A stretch of DNA of 64,000 bases from Thermogemmatispora carboxidivorans (GTDB lineage Bacteria; Chloroflexota; Ktedonobacteria; Ktedonobacterales; Ktedonobacteraceae), in assembly GCF_000702505.1 (NCBI RefSeq), contig NZ_JNIM01000001.1:3472001-3536000 (forward strand). The letters are read 5' to 3'. Every line of letters starts with the position of its first letter. The stretch's first letter is position 1. The position numbers and the translations under genes were made by a program. The notes below the pieces were generated by a model. The model saw only the letters and a list, made by a program, of their open reading frames with translations. It ran no database searches and was not told the DNA's origin. This document shows positions 35,042 to 43,505 of the stretch, piece by piece.

Positions 35042-35746
35042 TCAGGCTGGCCACTGCTCTTGCCGCCAGGCCATTTCCCAGAAGAGCCATTCATAGCAGG
35101 TGCTGATGCGAAAGATCTCGTAGAGACGGGCCACGGCCTCCGCCGGCAGACGCTCAGCGTGCAGATCCAGGCGCTCGCGCAGCCAGCGCCCTACGGCATC
35201 GAATTCGGGATCGGCGTAGGTGCGCAGCCAATCGGCATAGGGATGCTCGGGAGCCGGCAGCTTGTTGCCTGTGAGATGGGTACCCACCTCGGCGTAGATC
35301 CAGGCACAGGGCAGCATGGAGGCGATGATCTCGGGAAGGGTCCCACTGGTGGCAACCGTCAGCAGATGGCGGGTGTAGGCGTAGTTAGTAGGCGCCATCG
35401 GCGTGGCTGCCATCTGCTCAGGCGTCAAGCCAAAGCGCTCGCCGTAACGGCGGTGCAGCTCCTGCTCGACGACGAGAGTGTTGAGCAGGAGACGGCCAAA
35501 CTGCTCGATCTCAGCGTGATCCTCGCTGCGGGTCGCGGCAAAGGCGAAGCATTTGGCAAGGACGTCGAGAAAGAGGGCATCTTGCCGAATATAAAACTCG
35601 AAATTAGCCCGCGGTAGGGAACCGTCACCAAGGGCGACCACAAAGGGATGTTGCAGCTGGCGCTGCCACAGAGGGAGAACACTCTCACGCAGACGCGCGG
35701 AGAGACCGTTTCCCGCAGGCGTCGTGGTGGTTTCAGCGGCAGACAT
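35042..35746 (-). CDS. tenA: TenA-type thiaminase II / aminopyrimidine aminohydrolase
   Basis: TenA hydrolyses aminomethyl-aminopyrimidine breakdown products of thiamine to HMP, feeding salvage through ThiD. The 234-residue helical protein has YIRQDALFLDVLAKCF (Asp base), MLPCAWIYAEVGTHL (nucleophilic Cys) and the end block STCYEWLFWEMAWRQEQW with its glutamate. Start at MSAAETTT, with GGAGGT well placed. It is the first gene after the TPP riboswitch. Confidence 0.95.
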   Translation of the reverse strand: MSAAETTTTPAGNGLSARLRESVLPLWQRQLQHPFVVALGDGSLPRANFEFYIRQDALFLDVLAKCFAFAATRSEDHAEIEQFGRLLLNTLVVEQELHRRYGERFGLTPEQMAATPMAPTNYAYTRHLLTVATSGTLPEIIASMLPCAWIYAEVGTHLTGNKLPAPEHPYADWLRTYADPEFDAVGRWLRERLDLHAERLPAEAVARLYEIFRISTCYEWLFWEMAWRQEQWPA

Positions 35747-35835
35747 GACGACCTGACCTCCAGAAGGCGAACCGATCACGCAGGGGGAGAGCGTTCAGGC
35801 CAGGAATCGCCAATGAGGGGATGAATGGAGGAGAA

Positions 35836-35872
35836 GAAAACTATGACGGCTGCTGCCAGGGCCACAGTTTTC
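35836..35872 (-). other. expression-platform hairpin of the TPP riboswitch
   Basis: GAAAACT and AGTTTTC, with inner GGC/GCC, can pair just downstream of the riboswitch core and before tenA. This may be the terminator or antiterminator arm, but the U-run is interrupted. Confidence 0.4.
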
Positions 35873-35882
35873 CAGATCACCC

Positions 35883-35979
35883 GCGTTCCCTTCGCTGGCA
35901 TTACCCAGATCAGGTCGGTTCAGGGTCCCCCACACACTCCGGTGGTGTTCTCAGCCTGGCTGCACCAAGCTCCCCTAGC
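35883..35979 (-). promoter_or_regulatory. TPP (thi-box) riboswitch
   Basis: On the minus strand the core reads GGGGAGC, then GGCTGAGA, then GACCCTGAACC, and ends in CTGATCTGGGTAATGCCAGC followed by GAAGGGAA. These are the conserved P2/P3 and P4/P5 parts of the thiamine-diphosphate riboswitch. It lies upstream of tenA-thiD-thiM-thiE and should shut the operon down when thiamine diphosphate is plentiful. Confidence 0.97.
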
Positions 35980-36253
35980 GAGTACAGATGCGTCGCCGAA
36001 CGAGACGATCGCTCGCTCCAGGCGCAATCTCGGCCTTTGTCTCTTGCGCCTGGACCTTCCTCTTGCTGGCAGATGGCAACCAACCCGGTTCTTCGCTGTA
36101 GGCAGGCACACAGGCCAGCGGAACAGCTCACACTAACCGCCGCAGCAAGCACCGATCATCTTGACGCTTCTTCCACCGCCAATTATAGCCAAGCAGCAGC
36201 GAAAGTGCAATGCCGCCTTCTGGTGGCACTGGTTTCGCTTGGCAGCTTACCCA

Positions 36254-36613
36254 CTATGACGGCATCAGTGGCCTGGGTGTGCTTGCCGGTTGCTGCTGTC
36301 GCCAATCGACCTCGTTGACGCAACCGCCTTTGATGGTCACCGTACCCGCCGCCTGGCCATCGAGGTTCCACAGGGTATAGATGCCGGCGGGCAGAGCCGC
36401 AAAGACGGCGGCGAAGAGCTGCTTGCCGTTGAAGTGTCGCTCCAATACTGCTGTGTGGGTACGCCGCTGCGGCTCCTGCACGGGACTCACCTCGATCTCT
36501 TGGCCGCGCAGCTCGGGATCAGTATAGAGGACCAGAGCCCCAACTTCGCCGCCAATCTCCAGCACCACTGGTTCGCTATGAACACGCTCAAAAAAAGACT
36601 GACTTTCCTCCAT
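36254..36613 (-). CDS. small protein of unknown function near the DUF4331 group
   Basis: The 119-residue protein is rich in beta-like segments (EPVVLEIGGEVGALVLYT and GKQLFAAVFAALPAGIYTLW). It ends in a proline-rich tail and has no membrane helix or signal peptide. The GIYTLWNLDG and GTVTIKGG pattern hints at a small beta-sandwich. A purine-rich GAGAAGAG precedes the ATG. It follows the DUF4331 gene on the same strand after about 220 bases. I recognise no family with an assigned role. Confidence 0.65.
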   Translation of the reverse strand: MEESQSFFERVHSEPVVLEIGGEVGALVLYTDPELRGQEIEVSPVQEPQRRTHTAVLERHFNGKQLFAAVFAALPAGIYTLWNLDGQAAGTVTIKGGCVNEVDWRQQQPASTPRPLMPS

Positions 36614-36834
36614 CTCTTCTCACCATCCCTCCCATCATCATTGCTATGGTGGATCTGTCACCAGTTACTGCGCTGACAGTGCCATGCTGTGGACCAGCCG
36701 GGCGCCTGGCTCGCCCGGCTCAGCCGAGCCATGAGGCTAGCCCCGGCTGCTGGCACAGGACAAGATGGGCGGCCAGCCACGCTCGGCGCCCGGCAGGCTG
36801 ACCGGGGCCTCTCCCGGGCGGACCGCCCTGGCTT

Positions 36835-38196
36835 TCAGCTCGCCGGAACATCAAAGCCACTCTTGGGTGTGGCTAAATAAGGAAAGTGCTTTAAGTAGTT
36901 GGTACGCGGGGAAACACCGCCCGTGAGCTTGGAGACAGCGGCATCAGGCATGTACTGGTGATCAACGAGCGGATAGGTGGCGCCGGCCACGGCCCGCAGC
37001 TCAATGGTCACTACGTCGTCGAAGACGCGCCGCCCATTGGGGAAGCCGGCCAGGTCACCGCCGAGAATACCAAAGACGCTCGGCTTGCTGGCTGGCGGAA
37101 TGGCCACATTCAGTCGCAGGAGGTCAGCGGGCTTCGGGCCGGTGAAGTTCTGGAAGCCGTCAATGAGGCCAGCAGGAATGCCTGTGAGCAGAATGGCTAC
37201 CAGGTCGGCTCGCGGCGCCGTCAGTGCCTGCAGGTGAGGGAAGACACCAGGATAGAGGACGGGCAGCAGACGCGCTACTTCTGGATGCTCAACGTATTTG
37301 ACAAAGGCAGTGTCATCTTTCGGGGCCAGGCGATTCCAGAGGTTTTTCTTGCCCAGGGGGACAATGACCTCGTTAAAGAGAGGATTACCCAGGCGCGAGA
37401 CCTGCACCCAGGGTCCCGTATGGGTCGGCTCCTGCCCGCTATCGTGCAGGGTCACTTTCTGGCGACTGGCCGAGGCCCAGACCCCAATGACGGAGTGCGG
37501 GTTTTTATGATCGGTGGCCGCATAGCCCTCACGGGTCAGGCTGGATTTGGGCACCTGCAGCGCGATGCTGTGCACATTCAGATCTTTGGTAGCATCGACC
37601 CCCGGCTGCGGAGGCCGTGGGAAGAGATGCAGATTCTGTAACGGGCGAATGTCGAGCAGATCGAAAATAGCGCCCAGGTCGACATAGAAGCCTTCGTTGC
37701 GCTGACCGGCGAAGACCTGACCCCCACCCGGCAACTGATGAATGGCCGCTTTAGCCAGCTCTTCGTAGTTGGGGGTCGAGAGTGGCCCAATGTTGCAGGG
37801 CGGACAAGCCAGGTGGCGCCCCAGCACTCTGGTGGTGCCGCCCTCTTCGACGCGCGTCACCGTGTAGAACTGGCGCCGGTTCCAGTTGGGGCTGTCGAGC
37901 GCAGTGATTGGCCCCGTATTGTAGAGAAAGGTATCGGGATTGCGCACCTCCGTCTCAAAGCGAAATTGATAGGTGATATCGGCCAGAGCGTCACCATCGT
38001 TGTCAATGTGGATCTCGTAGAGGACGTCGTCGCCAAACTCGTAAAAGTTGGGGCCTCCGGCTGGCTCCTGAAGTGGAATGTAGTTGGCGATCAGCGTGAC
38101 TGTCTCTGGCCTGTCTGGGCTGACAAAGGCATAGACGTCAGTGTTGTCAGCAACCGGATCTTTGGCAATCTCTGGGGCTTCGCGATGCGATGACAT
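36835..38196 (-). CDS. DUF4331 family protein
   Basis: The 453-residue protein starts MSSHREAPEIAKDPVADNTD, the classic opening of DUF4331 proteins. It continues with DVYAFVSPDRP, FYEFGDDVLYEIHIDNDGDA and the late block AVAGATYPLVDHQYMPDA. The family is widespread, often secreted or cell-surface linked, and unassigned; it has an acidic calcium-like pattern (DNDGDALAD). No signal peptide precedes the motif start, which has AAGGAGAGGT upstream. It follows a small Tat-exported protein gene by 40 bases, so the two are co-transcribed. Confidence 0.85.
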   Translation of the reverse strand: MSSHREAPEIAKDPVADNTDVYAFVSPDRPETVTLIANYIPLQEPAGGPNFYEFGDDVLYEIHIDNDGDALADITYQFRFETEVRNPDTFLYNTGPITALDSPNWNRRQFYTVTRVEEGGTTRVLGRHLACPPCNIGPLSTPNYEELAKAAIHQLPGGGQVFAGQRNEGFYVDLGAIFDLLDIRPLQNLHLFPRPPQPGVDATKDLNVHSIALQVPKSSLTREGYAATDHKNPHSVIGVWASASRQKVTLHDSGQEPTHTGPWVQVSRLGNPLFNEVIVPLGKKNLWNRLAPKDDTAFVKYVEHPEVARLLPVLYPGVFPHLQALTAPRADLVAILLTGIPAGLIDGFQNFTGPKPADLLRLNVAIPPASKPSVFGILGGDLAGFPNGRRVFDDVVTIELRAVAGATYPLVDHQYMPDAAVSKLTGGVSPRTNYLKHFPYLATPKSGFDVPAS

Positions 38197-38236
38197 TGAC
38201 CTTACCTCTCCTTCCTCTGCCACATGCAGGCGATAA

Positions 38237-38545
38237 TCATGGCTGCGCGGCCCTCTTGAGGAGATGGGCGACCAGCTGCGGATCACGATAGGTGATCTCA
38301 CGTGTGCCAGTCAGGATGCTCACCTCTCCCGTGCTCCGCTGGCGTACATGCAGCACCAGGGGCTCGGCGTTCTCTGAGACAGAGGCCAGGTCGGGAGCTG
38401 CTGCCCGGTCTGCGCCTACGACACCGGCTGCTGCTGGCTGCGCTTCGACCGGCTGCGCCACAGCAAAGGCCCCGACCAGGGCGCTTCCGGTGGCCACGCC
38501 GACGGAGGTCCGCTTGAGAAAACTGCGCCTTGTCATTCGCGGCAT
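38237..38545 (-). CDS. small Tat-exported protein
   Basis: The 102-residue protein has a twin-arginine signal (MTRRSFLKRTSVGVATGS, then a hydrophobic run ending AVAQPVEA). A short mature part is rich in Ala, Val and charged residues. The RRSFLK motif fits Tat export, so it folds or takes a cofactor in the cytoplasm, or rides with a partner. A GGAG ribosome site fits the chosen ATG. It directly precedes the DUF4331 gene, which lacks its own signal, so it might carry or anchor it (inference). Confidence 0.75.
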   Translation of the reverse strand: MPRMTRRSFLKRTSVGVATGSALVGAFAVAQPVEAQPAAAGVVGADRAAAPDLASVSENAEPLVLHVRQRSTGEVSILTGTREITYRDPQLVAHLLKRAAQP

Positions 38546-38720
38546 GGTTATCTCCTCACTTTGCCTTGCTGGTTCGTTCGGTTCGACCCCGCTGAGCGCC
38601 CGCTCCTCATAACTTGCTATCGTCATGAGGAGCAGGTAACAGCTCGTGCATATAACCGCTTCGCCTTTGAAGCCGGTTTGGTCTTTACCTCAGTATAGGG
38701 AGGGGCAGAATTCATCTCTA

Positions 38721-39524
38721 TCAAGTAAGTGCCTCTCCTAACGGCATACTGGCACAGATGCGCTCGCTGAGCGACGGTAGCCAGCGCTCGAGCAGGAAGA
38801 GCAGACGGAGAGACCCAGCTAGAACCCGCTGCCTCTGACCAGCAGCAACGGCTCGCAAGAGCAGCTCTGCACAGCGTCCGGCCTCCATCTTCGTTCCATG
38901 CTCGTGCCAGCGCGGTAGGCGCTCTGGCGAGAGCTGCTGGCCTGCTCCGGTCGCCGTTGGCCCTGGGTAGATAGTGAGCAGACGGACACCGCTACGCCGG
39001 TACTCACGACGTAGCCCCGTCAACAGGGCATCACCAGCCGCCTTGCTGGCCGCATAGGCACTCGCCCAGGGAAAAGCCAGACGCGCCATCGGCGAGGAGA
39101 CACTGACGATTGTCCCCTTTTCCTGCTGCTGCTCCATCAGGGGCAGAAGCTGCTGCAAGAGGAAGAAGAGACCGTAGAAATTGGTGGCCATCATCTCTTC
39201 CAGCTCCGCCCTGCTGATCGCCTTCAGCGGCCCGAGATACTCAATGCCGGCACAGTAGATGGCCAGATCAATGCGCCCCGTACGCTCCCAGACCCAGCTC
39301 AGCAGGTCCACCACCTGCTGACAATCGCGTACATCGATGGGACGAGTCAGAAGCCGGGCCGACACCCCCGCCTCACGCTCCAGCATAGCCAGGCGCTCCG
39401 GCGAGCGCGCCGCGGCGATCACCTGCGCGTCAGCGGCCAGCAGCCGGCGGACCAGGGCCGCGCCGATTCCTCCGCTGGCCCCCAAGACCAGCACGACCTT
39501 GCCTCGGAAGCTCGGCTTTTCCAT
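38721..39524 (-). CDS. short-chain dehydrogenase/reductase
   Basis: The 267-residue SDR has the NAD(P) motif VLVLGASGGIGAAL near residue 10, the NAG-like segment in IYCAGIEYLGP, and the catalytic Ser and YxxxK (SAYAASKAAGDAL). It reduces or oxidises an alcohol or carbonyl compound; substrate unknown. Start has AAGGAG. It lies 18 bases after a small membrane-protein gene, forming an operon with it, behind an element shared with the TetR gene. Confidence 0.92.
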   Translation of the reverse strand: MEKPSFRGKVVLVLGASGGIGAALVRRLLAADAQVIAAARSPERLAMLEREAGVSARLLTRPIDVRDCQQVVDLLSWVWERTGRIDLAIYCAGIEYLGPLKAISRAELEEMMATNFYGLFFLLQQLLPLMEQQQEKGTIVSVSSPMARLAFPWASAYAASKAAGDALLTGLRREYRRSGVRLLTIYPGPTATGAGQQLSPERLPRWHEHGTKMEAGRCAELLLRAVAAGQRQRVLAGSLRLLFLLERWLPSLSERICASMPLGEALT

Positions 39525-39542
39525 GTCGCTTCTCCTTCCCAA

Positions 39543-40031
39543 TCAACGGCCAGCAGCCAGGTCTAGCGGCCAGGCCAGCAGGCCGAAAGAAAGCACCAAG
39601 GCCCCAATGGAGAGCAGCACCAGCTCACGCCGCTCGCGCGCCCCGATGGCACTTCCCCCTTCGCCGGCGGCACCTTTCTCACGCCGCTGCCTCTCAAGCC
39701 AGTGCAGACGACGATCGATCGAGAGTTTGCGCAGGAGCGCCAGGGCACACAAAGCCGCCCCCGCACTCAGTAGGAGGTACTGGCCCTGGCCACTGAGCAG
39801 GGCCTGCCAGACAAACAGCCCAAGGAGGAGCAGCGCACAGCACAGCGCCAGCCCATTGAAACGGCCCCATATCTGCAAGCGCAACCGATCGCTCAGCTTG
39901 ACCTCCAGAGCGGAACCGGCTTCCCTGAGCACGCGCAGCAGGGGCGGACGCACACAGACAGCCATGATCAGGCTCCCACCGGCCAGGATAGCCAGCAGGA
40001 GCCGTTCAACGAGGACCAGCCACAAGGTCAT
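39543..40031 (-). CDS. small multi-pass membrane protein
   Basis: The 162-residue protein has about four membrane helices (residues 5-25, 55-75, 80-100 and 138-158) and a basic, Glu/Arg-rich loop near 105-135. I recognise no named family. It is the first gene of a two-gene operon with the SDR, starting behind a promoter that contains the TetR-linked element. The ATG has GAGGTG upstream. A role alongside the SDR in envelope or detoxification chemistry is only suggested by position. Confidence 0.7.
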   Translation of the reverse strand: MTLWLVLVERLLLAILAGGSLIMAVCVRPPLLRVLREAGSALEVKLSDRLRLQIWGRFNGLALCCALLLLGLFVWQALLSGQGQYLLLSAGAALCALALLRKLSIDRRLHWLERQRREKGAAGEGGSAIGARERRELVLLSIGALVLSFGLLAWPLDLAAGR

Positions 40032-40061
40032 CTCAACACCTCATTAACATCGTTAACAAAA

Positions 40062-40077
40062 AGAACAAAGTTCACCA
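40062..40077. promoter_or_regulatory. candidate TetR operator before the membrane/SDR operon
   Basis: AGAACAAAGTTCACCA matches the element before the tetR gene (TAAACTAAGTTCACCA) at 13 of 16 positions, with an internal GAAC/GTTC inverted repeat. It lies just downstream of a possible -35 TTGAAG. Confidence 0.6.
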
Positions 40078-40091
40078 TACTTCAAAAAAAA

Positions 40092-40697
40092 TTAGCGTGC
40101 GGGAGCCTGTTCCCAGGAGCGCAGCAGATCGCGCACGGCCCGCGTCAGGAGTTGCTTAGCGCGGGGAGGGCCGCCGTAGATCAGGTGGGCCAGGGCGAGG
40201 CTCACCAGGCCATGCAAGGTTGCCCAGAGGATATCGACGGCGTCATCCAGGTTGCGCAAGGTCACGGAGCGGGCCAGGCTCCAGTCTGCCAGAGCCGACC
40301 GCACCAGGGCAAAGGTAGCTTTGGCCTCTTGCACGTTGTGCAAGCCGCCCTGACGCAGGCTAAACATCAGCTCATAGAGCGTCTGATTGCGCCAGACGAA
40401 GCCCCAATAAGCTGTAGCAATATGGAGCAGCCGCTCCTCGGGGTCCAGCACCCCAGCGACAGCCCGGCGTAGCTCCTCCAGCAGCTGGGCAAAGCCCTGC
40501 ACCAGCAGCGTTTCTAGAATGGCCTCCTTATCCTCGAAATACTTATAGAGTGCGGAGGGGCTATACTCGATGCGCTCAGCCACCCGACGCACCGTCACAG
40601 CTTGCCAGCCCTCCTGCGTCGCAATCATCAGCGCCGCCTCCATAATCGCCTGGCGCATGGCCTCGCGCTCGCGCTCCCGCCTCTCCTTGCTGCCCAC
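40092..40697 (-). CDS. TetR/AcrR family transcriptional regulator
   Basis: The 201-residue regulator has the N-terminal TetR HTH (AAGWQAVTV-type block QEGWQAVTVRRVAERIEYSP, then ALYKYFEDKEAILETL). A helical ligand-binding domain follows and ends in LTRAVRDLLRSWEQ. TetR proteins repress their own and neighbouring genes until a small hydrophobic ligand binds. An operator-like element precedes both this gene and the downstream membrane/SDR operon, which it probably controls. Confidence 0.93.
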   Translation of the reverse strand: MGSKERREREREAMRQAIMEAALMIATQEGWQAVTVRRVAERIEYSPSALYKYFEDKEAILETLLVQGFAQLLEELRRAVAGVLDPEERLLHIATAYWGFVWRNQTLYELMFSLRQGGLHNVQEAKATFALVRSALADWSLARSVTLRNLDDAVDILWATLHGLVSLALAHLIYGGPPRAKQLLTRAVRDLLRSWEQAPAR

Positions 40698-40731
40698 GCT
40701 GCGCCCTCCTTTCTTCTTTCACCAGGAAAGA

Positions 40732-40774
40732 TAAACTAAGTTCACCAAAAAGTCAAGCGTTCTCTTTCAGAAGG
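40732..40774 (-). promoter_or_regulatory. tetR promoter with embedded operator
   Basis: -35 TTGACT, a 17-base spacer and -10 TATCTT read toward tetR. The spacer contains the shared TGGTGAACTTAG operator-like element (40732-40747 on the plus strand as TAAACTAAGTTCACCA), so autorepression by occlusion is likely. Confidence 0.6.
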
Positions 40775-40796
40775 ATGGCGATCGACAAAATTGCAG

Positions 40797-40838
40797 GGCC
40801 CCTGCGGCTAACGGCAGCTCGCCGCTCCTGCAGGGGCC
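40797..40838 (-). terminator. terminator after parC
   Basis: GGCCCCTGC and GCAGGGGCC form a perfect 9-bp outer stem with an inner CGGC/GCCG, about 110 bases past the parC stop. CTGCAATTTT follows on the minus strand. Confidence 0.65.
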
Positions 40839-40949
40839 TTGTACGGCGGGAGGAGAGCTGATCAGCTTCGAATGGGGGATGTTCCAGGCTCCTGGCTCTC
40901 CTTGATTGCAGGCACCCGCCCAGTCATTGGTTCTGCCAGTCCCATTCCT

Positions 40950-43481
40950 TCAGCTCTCCTGGACGGACGGCAAGAGCACAGCGGCCAGCAATTGGCCCTC
41001 GACCAGGCGCTGGGCGGGTCCGCTGCGGCCCAGCAGGGGGATTTCCTGAGCGTATAGGACCCGCGTCTGTTCGCCTCTGTTCGCTCCTTCTGGGCGCCAG
41101 ACGAAGAGCAGCTGATCCGTGGGCTGAACCAGCAGCGTTGTCAGCAGCTGATCGCCCGGAACGAGCGTCAGGCTGGCCACGCCTGCTGTTGCTCGTCCGC
41201 GCAAGGGCAGCTCCTCCAAGGCCAGCCGCTTCGCGTAGCCTTGCTCGCTGAGGAGGAGCAGGGCGATCTCTGTCGACACTCCTCCTGGCTGCTCCGGCTG
41301 CAGGCAGGCCGCGCTCACCAGGCGCGAGCCAGCGGCCAGAGTCATGGCCATCACTCCCTGACCACCGCGGCCCTGGGAGCGCAGACTCTCATCGGCAAAG
41401 CGCAGGGTCTGCCCGCTATCGCTACTCACCAGATACTCGCCGCCTGCCCGGACCACCAGGGCCGCAGCCACCGCGTCGCCTTCCGCCAGCTTCATATCTT
41501 GCAAGCCCTCTTCATCTACTGTGCGATACTCGCTCAGCGGTGACTTCTTCACCTTCCCCTGGCGGCTAAAGGTCACCAGATAGCGATCTTCCTCGTGTGC
41601 CGCTAGCGCGAAGAGCGCCACTGGCTCCTCTTCTGGATTGAGGGCCAGCAAACGAGCCAGTGGCTCACCGCGGGCCGAGCGCGTTGCCTGTGGCAGACGG
41701 AAAGCCGGCACCTGGAAGACGCGCCCACTGGAGGCAACGCAGAGCACAGCATCCTGTGAGTAGCCTGGTAGGATCTGGCGCAGCTGCTCGTCGCCACGCA
41801 CCGGCCCATAACGCTCCGTCGAGCGCGCGCCATAGGTCCCAGGCGGCAGAGCCTTTACCGCCGCCGCGCGCGTCAGCACCAGCGTCAGGGGTGTCCGCTC
41901 ATAGAGGGGCAGCACTTCGCGCACCGGCTCATCTACGCGCGCCTGGGCGTCCACGACCGTGCGGCGCCCATCGCCGAAGCGACGGATCAACTGCTGCATC
42001 TCTCGCTTGAGTTGCGTCACCAGTGCTCTTCGATCGTTCAAAAGGTGCTCCAGCTCAGCCACCCGCGCCTGCAGCTCTTCGCGCTCACGAATGTACTTCT
42101 GGGCGTCCAGGCGCGTCACCTGGGAGAGCGTCATCCCGGCGATCACCTCCGACTGGGCCGCCGTCAGCTGATAGCGCTCCTCGATGGCCCGGCGCGCCGC
42201 CGCCCGATCCTCGGCCTGCTGAAAGAGGCGCACGATCTCCTGAGCGTTGGCTGCGCCGATGATCAGTCCCTCCAAAACGTGCAAGCGCTCGCGGGCCTTG
42301 CGCAGCTGAAACTGCGCGCGGCGTGTCAGCACGTCGATCTGATGGGCATTCCAATAGTTGAGCAGCTCCAGCATGCCCACCTGGCGCGGCTGGCGCGCCG
42401 GCTGCATCGGCTCCCCGAAGAGAAAGACCATTTGGAAGGAGAGCGACACTTGCAGATCGGTCTCCTGATACAACTGCGTCAGCACGCGCGCCGGATCGGC
42501 ATCTCTTCGCAGATCAAGGACAATGCGCGTGCCCTTCTCAGCGTCGCTCTCATCGCGCACATCGGGCAGCAGCCCCTCAACGCGCCCGGCATTGATGGCC
42601 TCAGCAATGGAGACCTTTACTCGATCGCGTCCCACCGGCGGAATCTGCACAACCACCAGCGAGCGGCTGCGGGGCGTCTCCTCAAGCCGTACCTCGGCTC
42701 GGATCACGATGCGTCCCTTGCCAGTGGTGAAGTAATCGCGAATGCCATCCAGGCCGATCACCCGCCCACCCTGGGAGAAATCTGGTCCCTGGATGATCGC
42801 CATCAGCTGCTCGACGCTCATTTCGGGCTGATCAAGCAGGGCGATACAGGCTCGCAGGACCTCGGCCAGATTATGGGGCGGAATATTGGTCGCCAGGCCA
42901 ACGGCGATACCGCTGGAAGGATTAATCACGGGCGGCAGGCGCCCGGGCAAATAATCCGGCTCCAGGACCTTGGGGTCCTGCTTATAGGTCGGGTGCAGCG
43001 GCACCGTCTCGCACTCCAGATCGGCCATCAAGGCTTCGGCCAGCGGCGAGAGGCGCATCTCTGTATAGCGGTAGGCCGCGGGGGCATCGCCATCCTCGCT
43101 GCCCATATTCCCCTGGCCCTCGATCAAGGGATAGCGCATCGTAAAAGGCTGGGCCAGGCGCACGGCGGCCTCATAGACCGAGGCATCGCCATGCGGATGG
43201 TAGTTCCCCAGAATCAGCCCCACCACCTCAGCGCTCTTGACCGTCGGGCGGTCCGAGCGATAGCCGGCCTCGCGCATCCCGGTCAGAATACGGCGCTGCA
43301 CCGGCTTGAGACCATCGCGGGCATCCGGCAGCGCGCGATCGGTCACCACCGACAGCCCGTAGGTGGCGAAGGCGCGCGCCAGCAGGACCGCGAAATCTTC
43401 CTCACGAATCGTCCCCTGCTCAACCGAACGATCAGACATGCGTGCCATACGTCTGCCTATCCTTTGCTCTGTCTCCGTCAT
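40950..43481 (-). CDS. parC: type IIA topoisomerase subunit A (ParC/GyrA family)
   Basis: The A subunit cuts and rejoins DNA in topoisomerase IV or gyrase. The 843 residues contain GLKPVQRRIL, GNYHPHGDASVYEAAVRLAQ and the active tyrosine block AAYRYTEMRL. A coiled-coil follows, then six C-terminal beta-blades (LVTFSRQGKVKKS and similar). The gyrase box QRRGGKG is absent at its usual place, which favours topoisomerase IV. It follows parE by 24 bases. The start is ATG at 43481; a second ATG 11 codons later is possible. Confidence 0.92.
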   Translation of the reverse strand: MTETEQRIGRRMARMSDRSVEQGTIREEDFAVLLARAFATYGLSVVTDRALPDARDGLKPVQRRILTGMREAGYRSDRPTVKSAEVVGLILGNYHPHGDASVYEAAVRLAQPFTMRYPLIEGQGNMGSEDGDAPAAYRYTEMRLSPLAEALMADLECETVPLHPTYKQDPKVLEPDYLPGRLPPVINPSSGIAVGLATNIPPHNLAEVLRACIALLDQPEMSVEQLMAIIQGPDFSQGGRVIGLDGIRDYFTTGKGRIVIRAEVRLEETPRSRSLVVVQIPPVGRDRVKVSIAEAINAGRVEGLLPDVRDESDAEKGTRIVLDLRRDADPARVLTQLYQETDLQVSLSFQMVFLFGEPMQPARQPRQVGMLELLNYWNAHQIDVLTRRAQFQLRKARERLHVLEGLIIGAANAQEIVRLFQQAEDRAAARRAIEERYQLTAAQSEVIAGMTLSQVTRLDAQKYIREREELQARVAELEHLLNDRRALVTQLKREMQQLIRRFGDGRRTVVDAQARVDEPVREVLPLYERTPLTLVLTRAAAVKALPPGTYGARSTERYGPVRGDEQLRQILPGYSQDAVLCVASSGRVFQVPAFRLPQATRSARGEPLARLLALNPEEEPVALFALAAHEEDRYLVTFSRQGKVKKSPLSEYRTVDEEGLQDMKLAEGDAVAAALVVRAGGEYLVSSDSGQTLRFADESLRSQGRGGQGVMAMTLAAGSRLVSAACLQPEQPGGVSTEIALLLLSEQGYAKRLALEELPLRGRATAGVASLTLVPGDQLLTTLLVQPTDQLLFVWRPEGANRGEQTRVLYAQEIPLLGRSGPAQRLVEGQLLAAVLLPSVQES

Positions 43482-43505
43482 CGACCGGTCCCTGTCTTCC
43501 TACCG

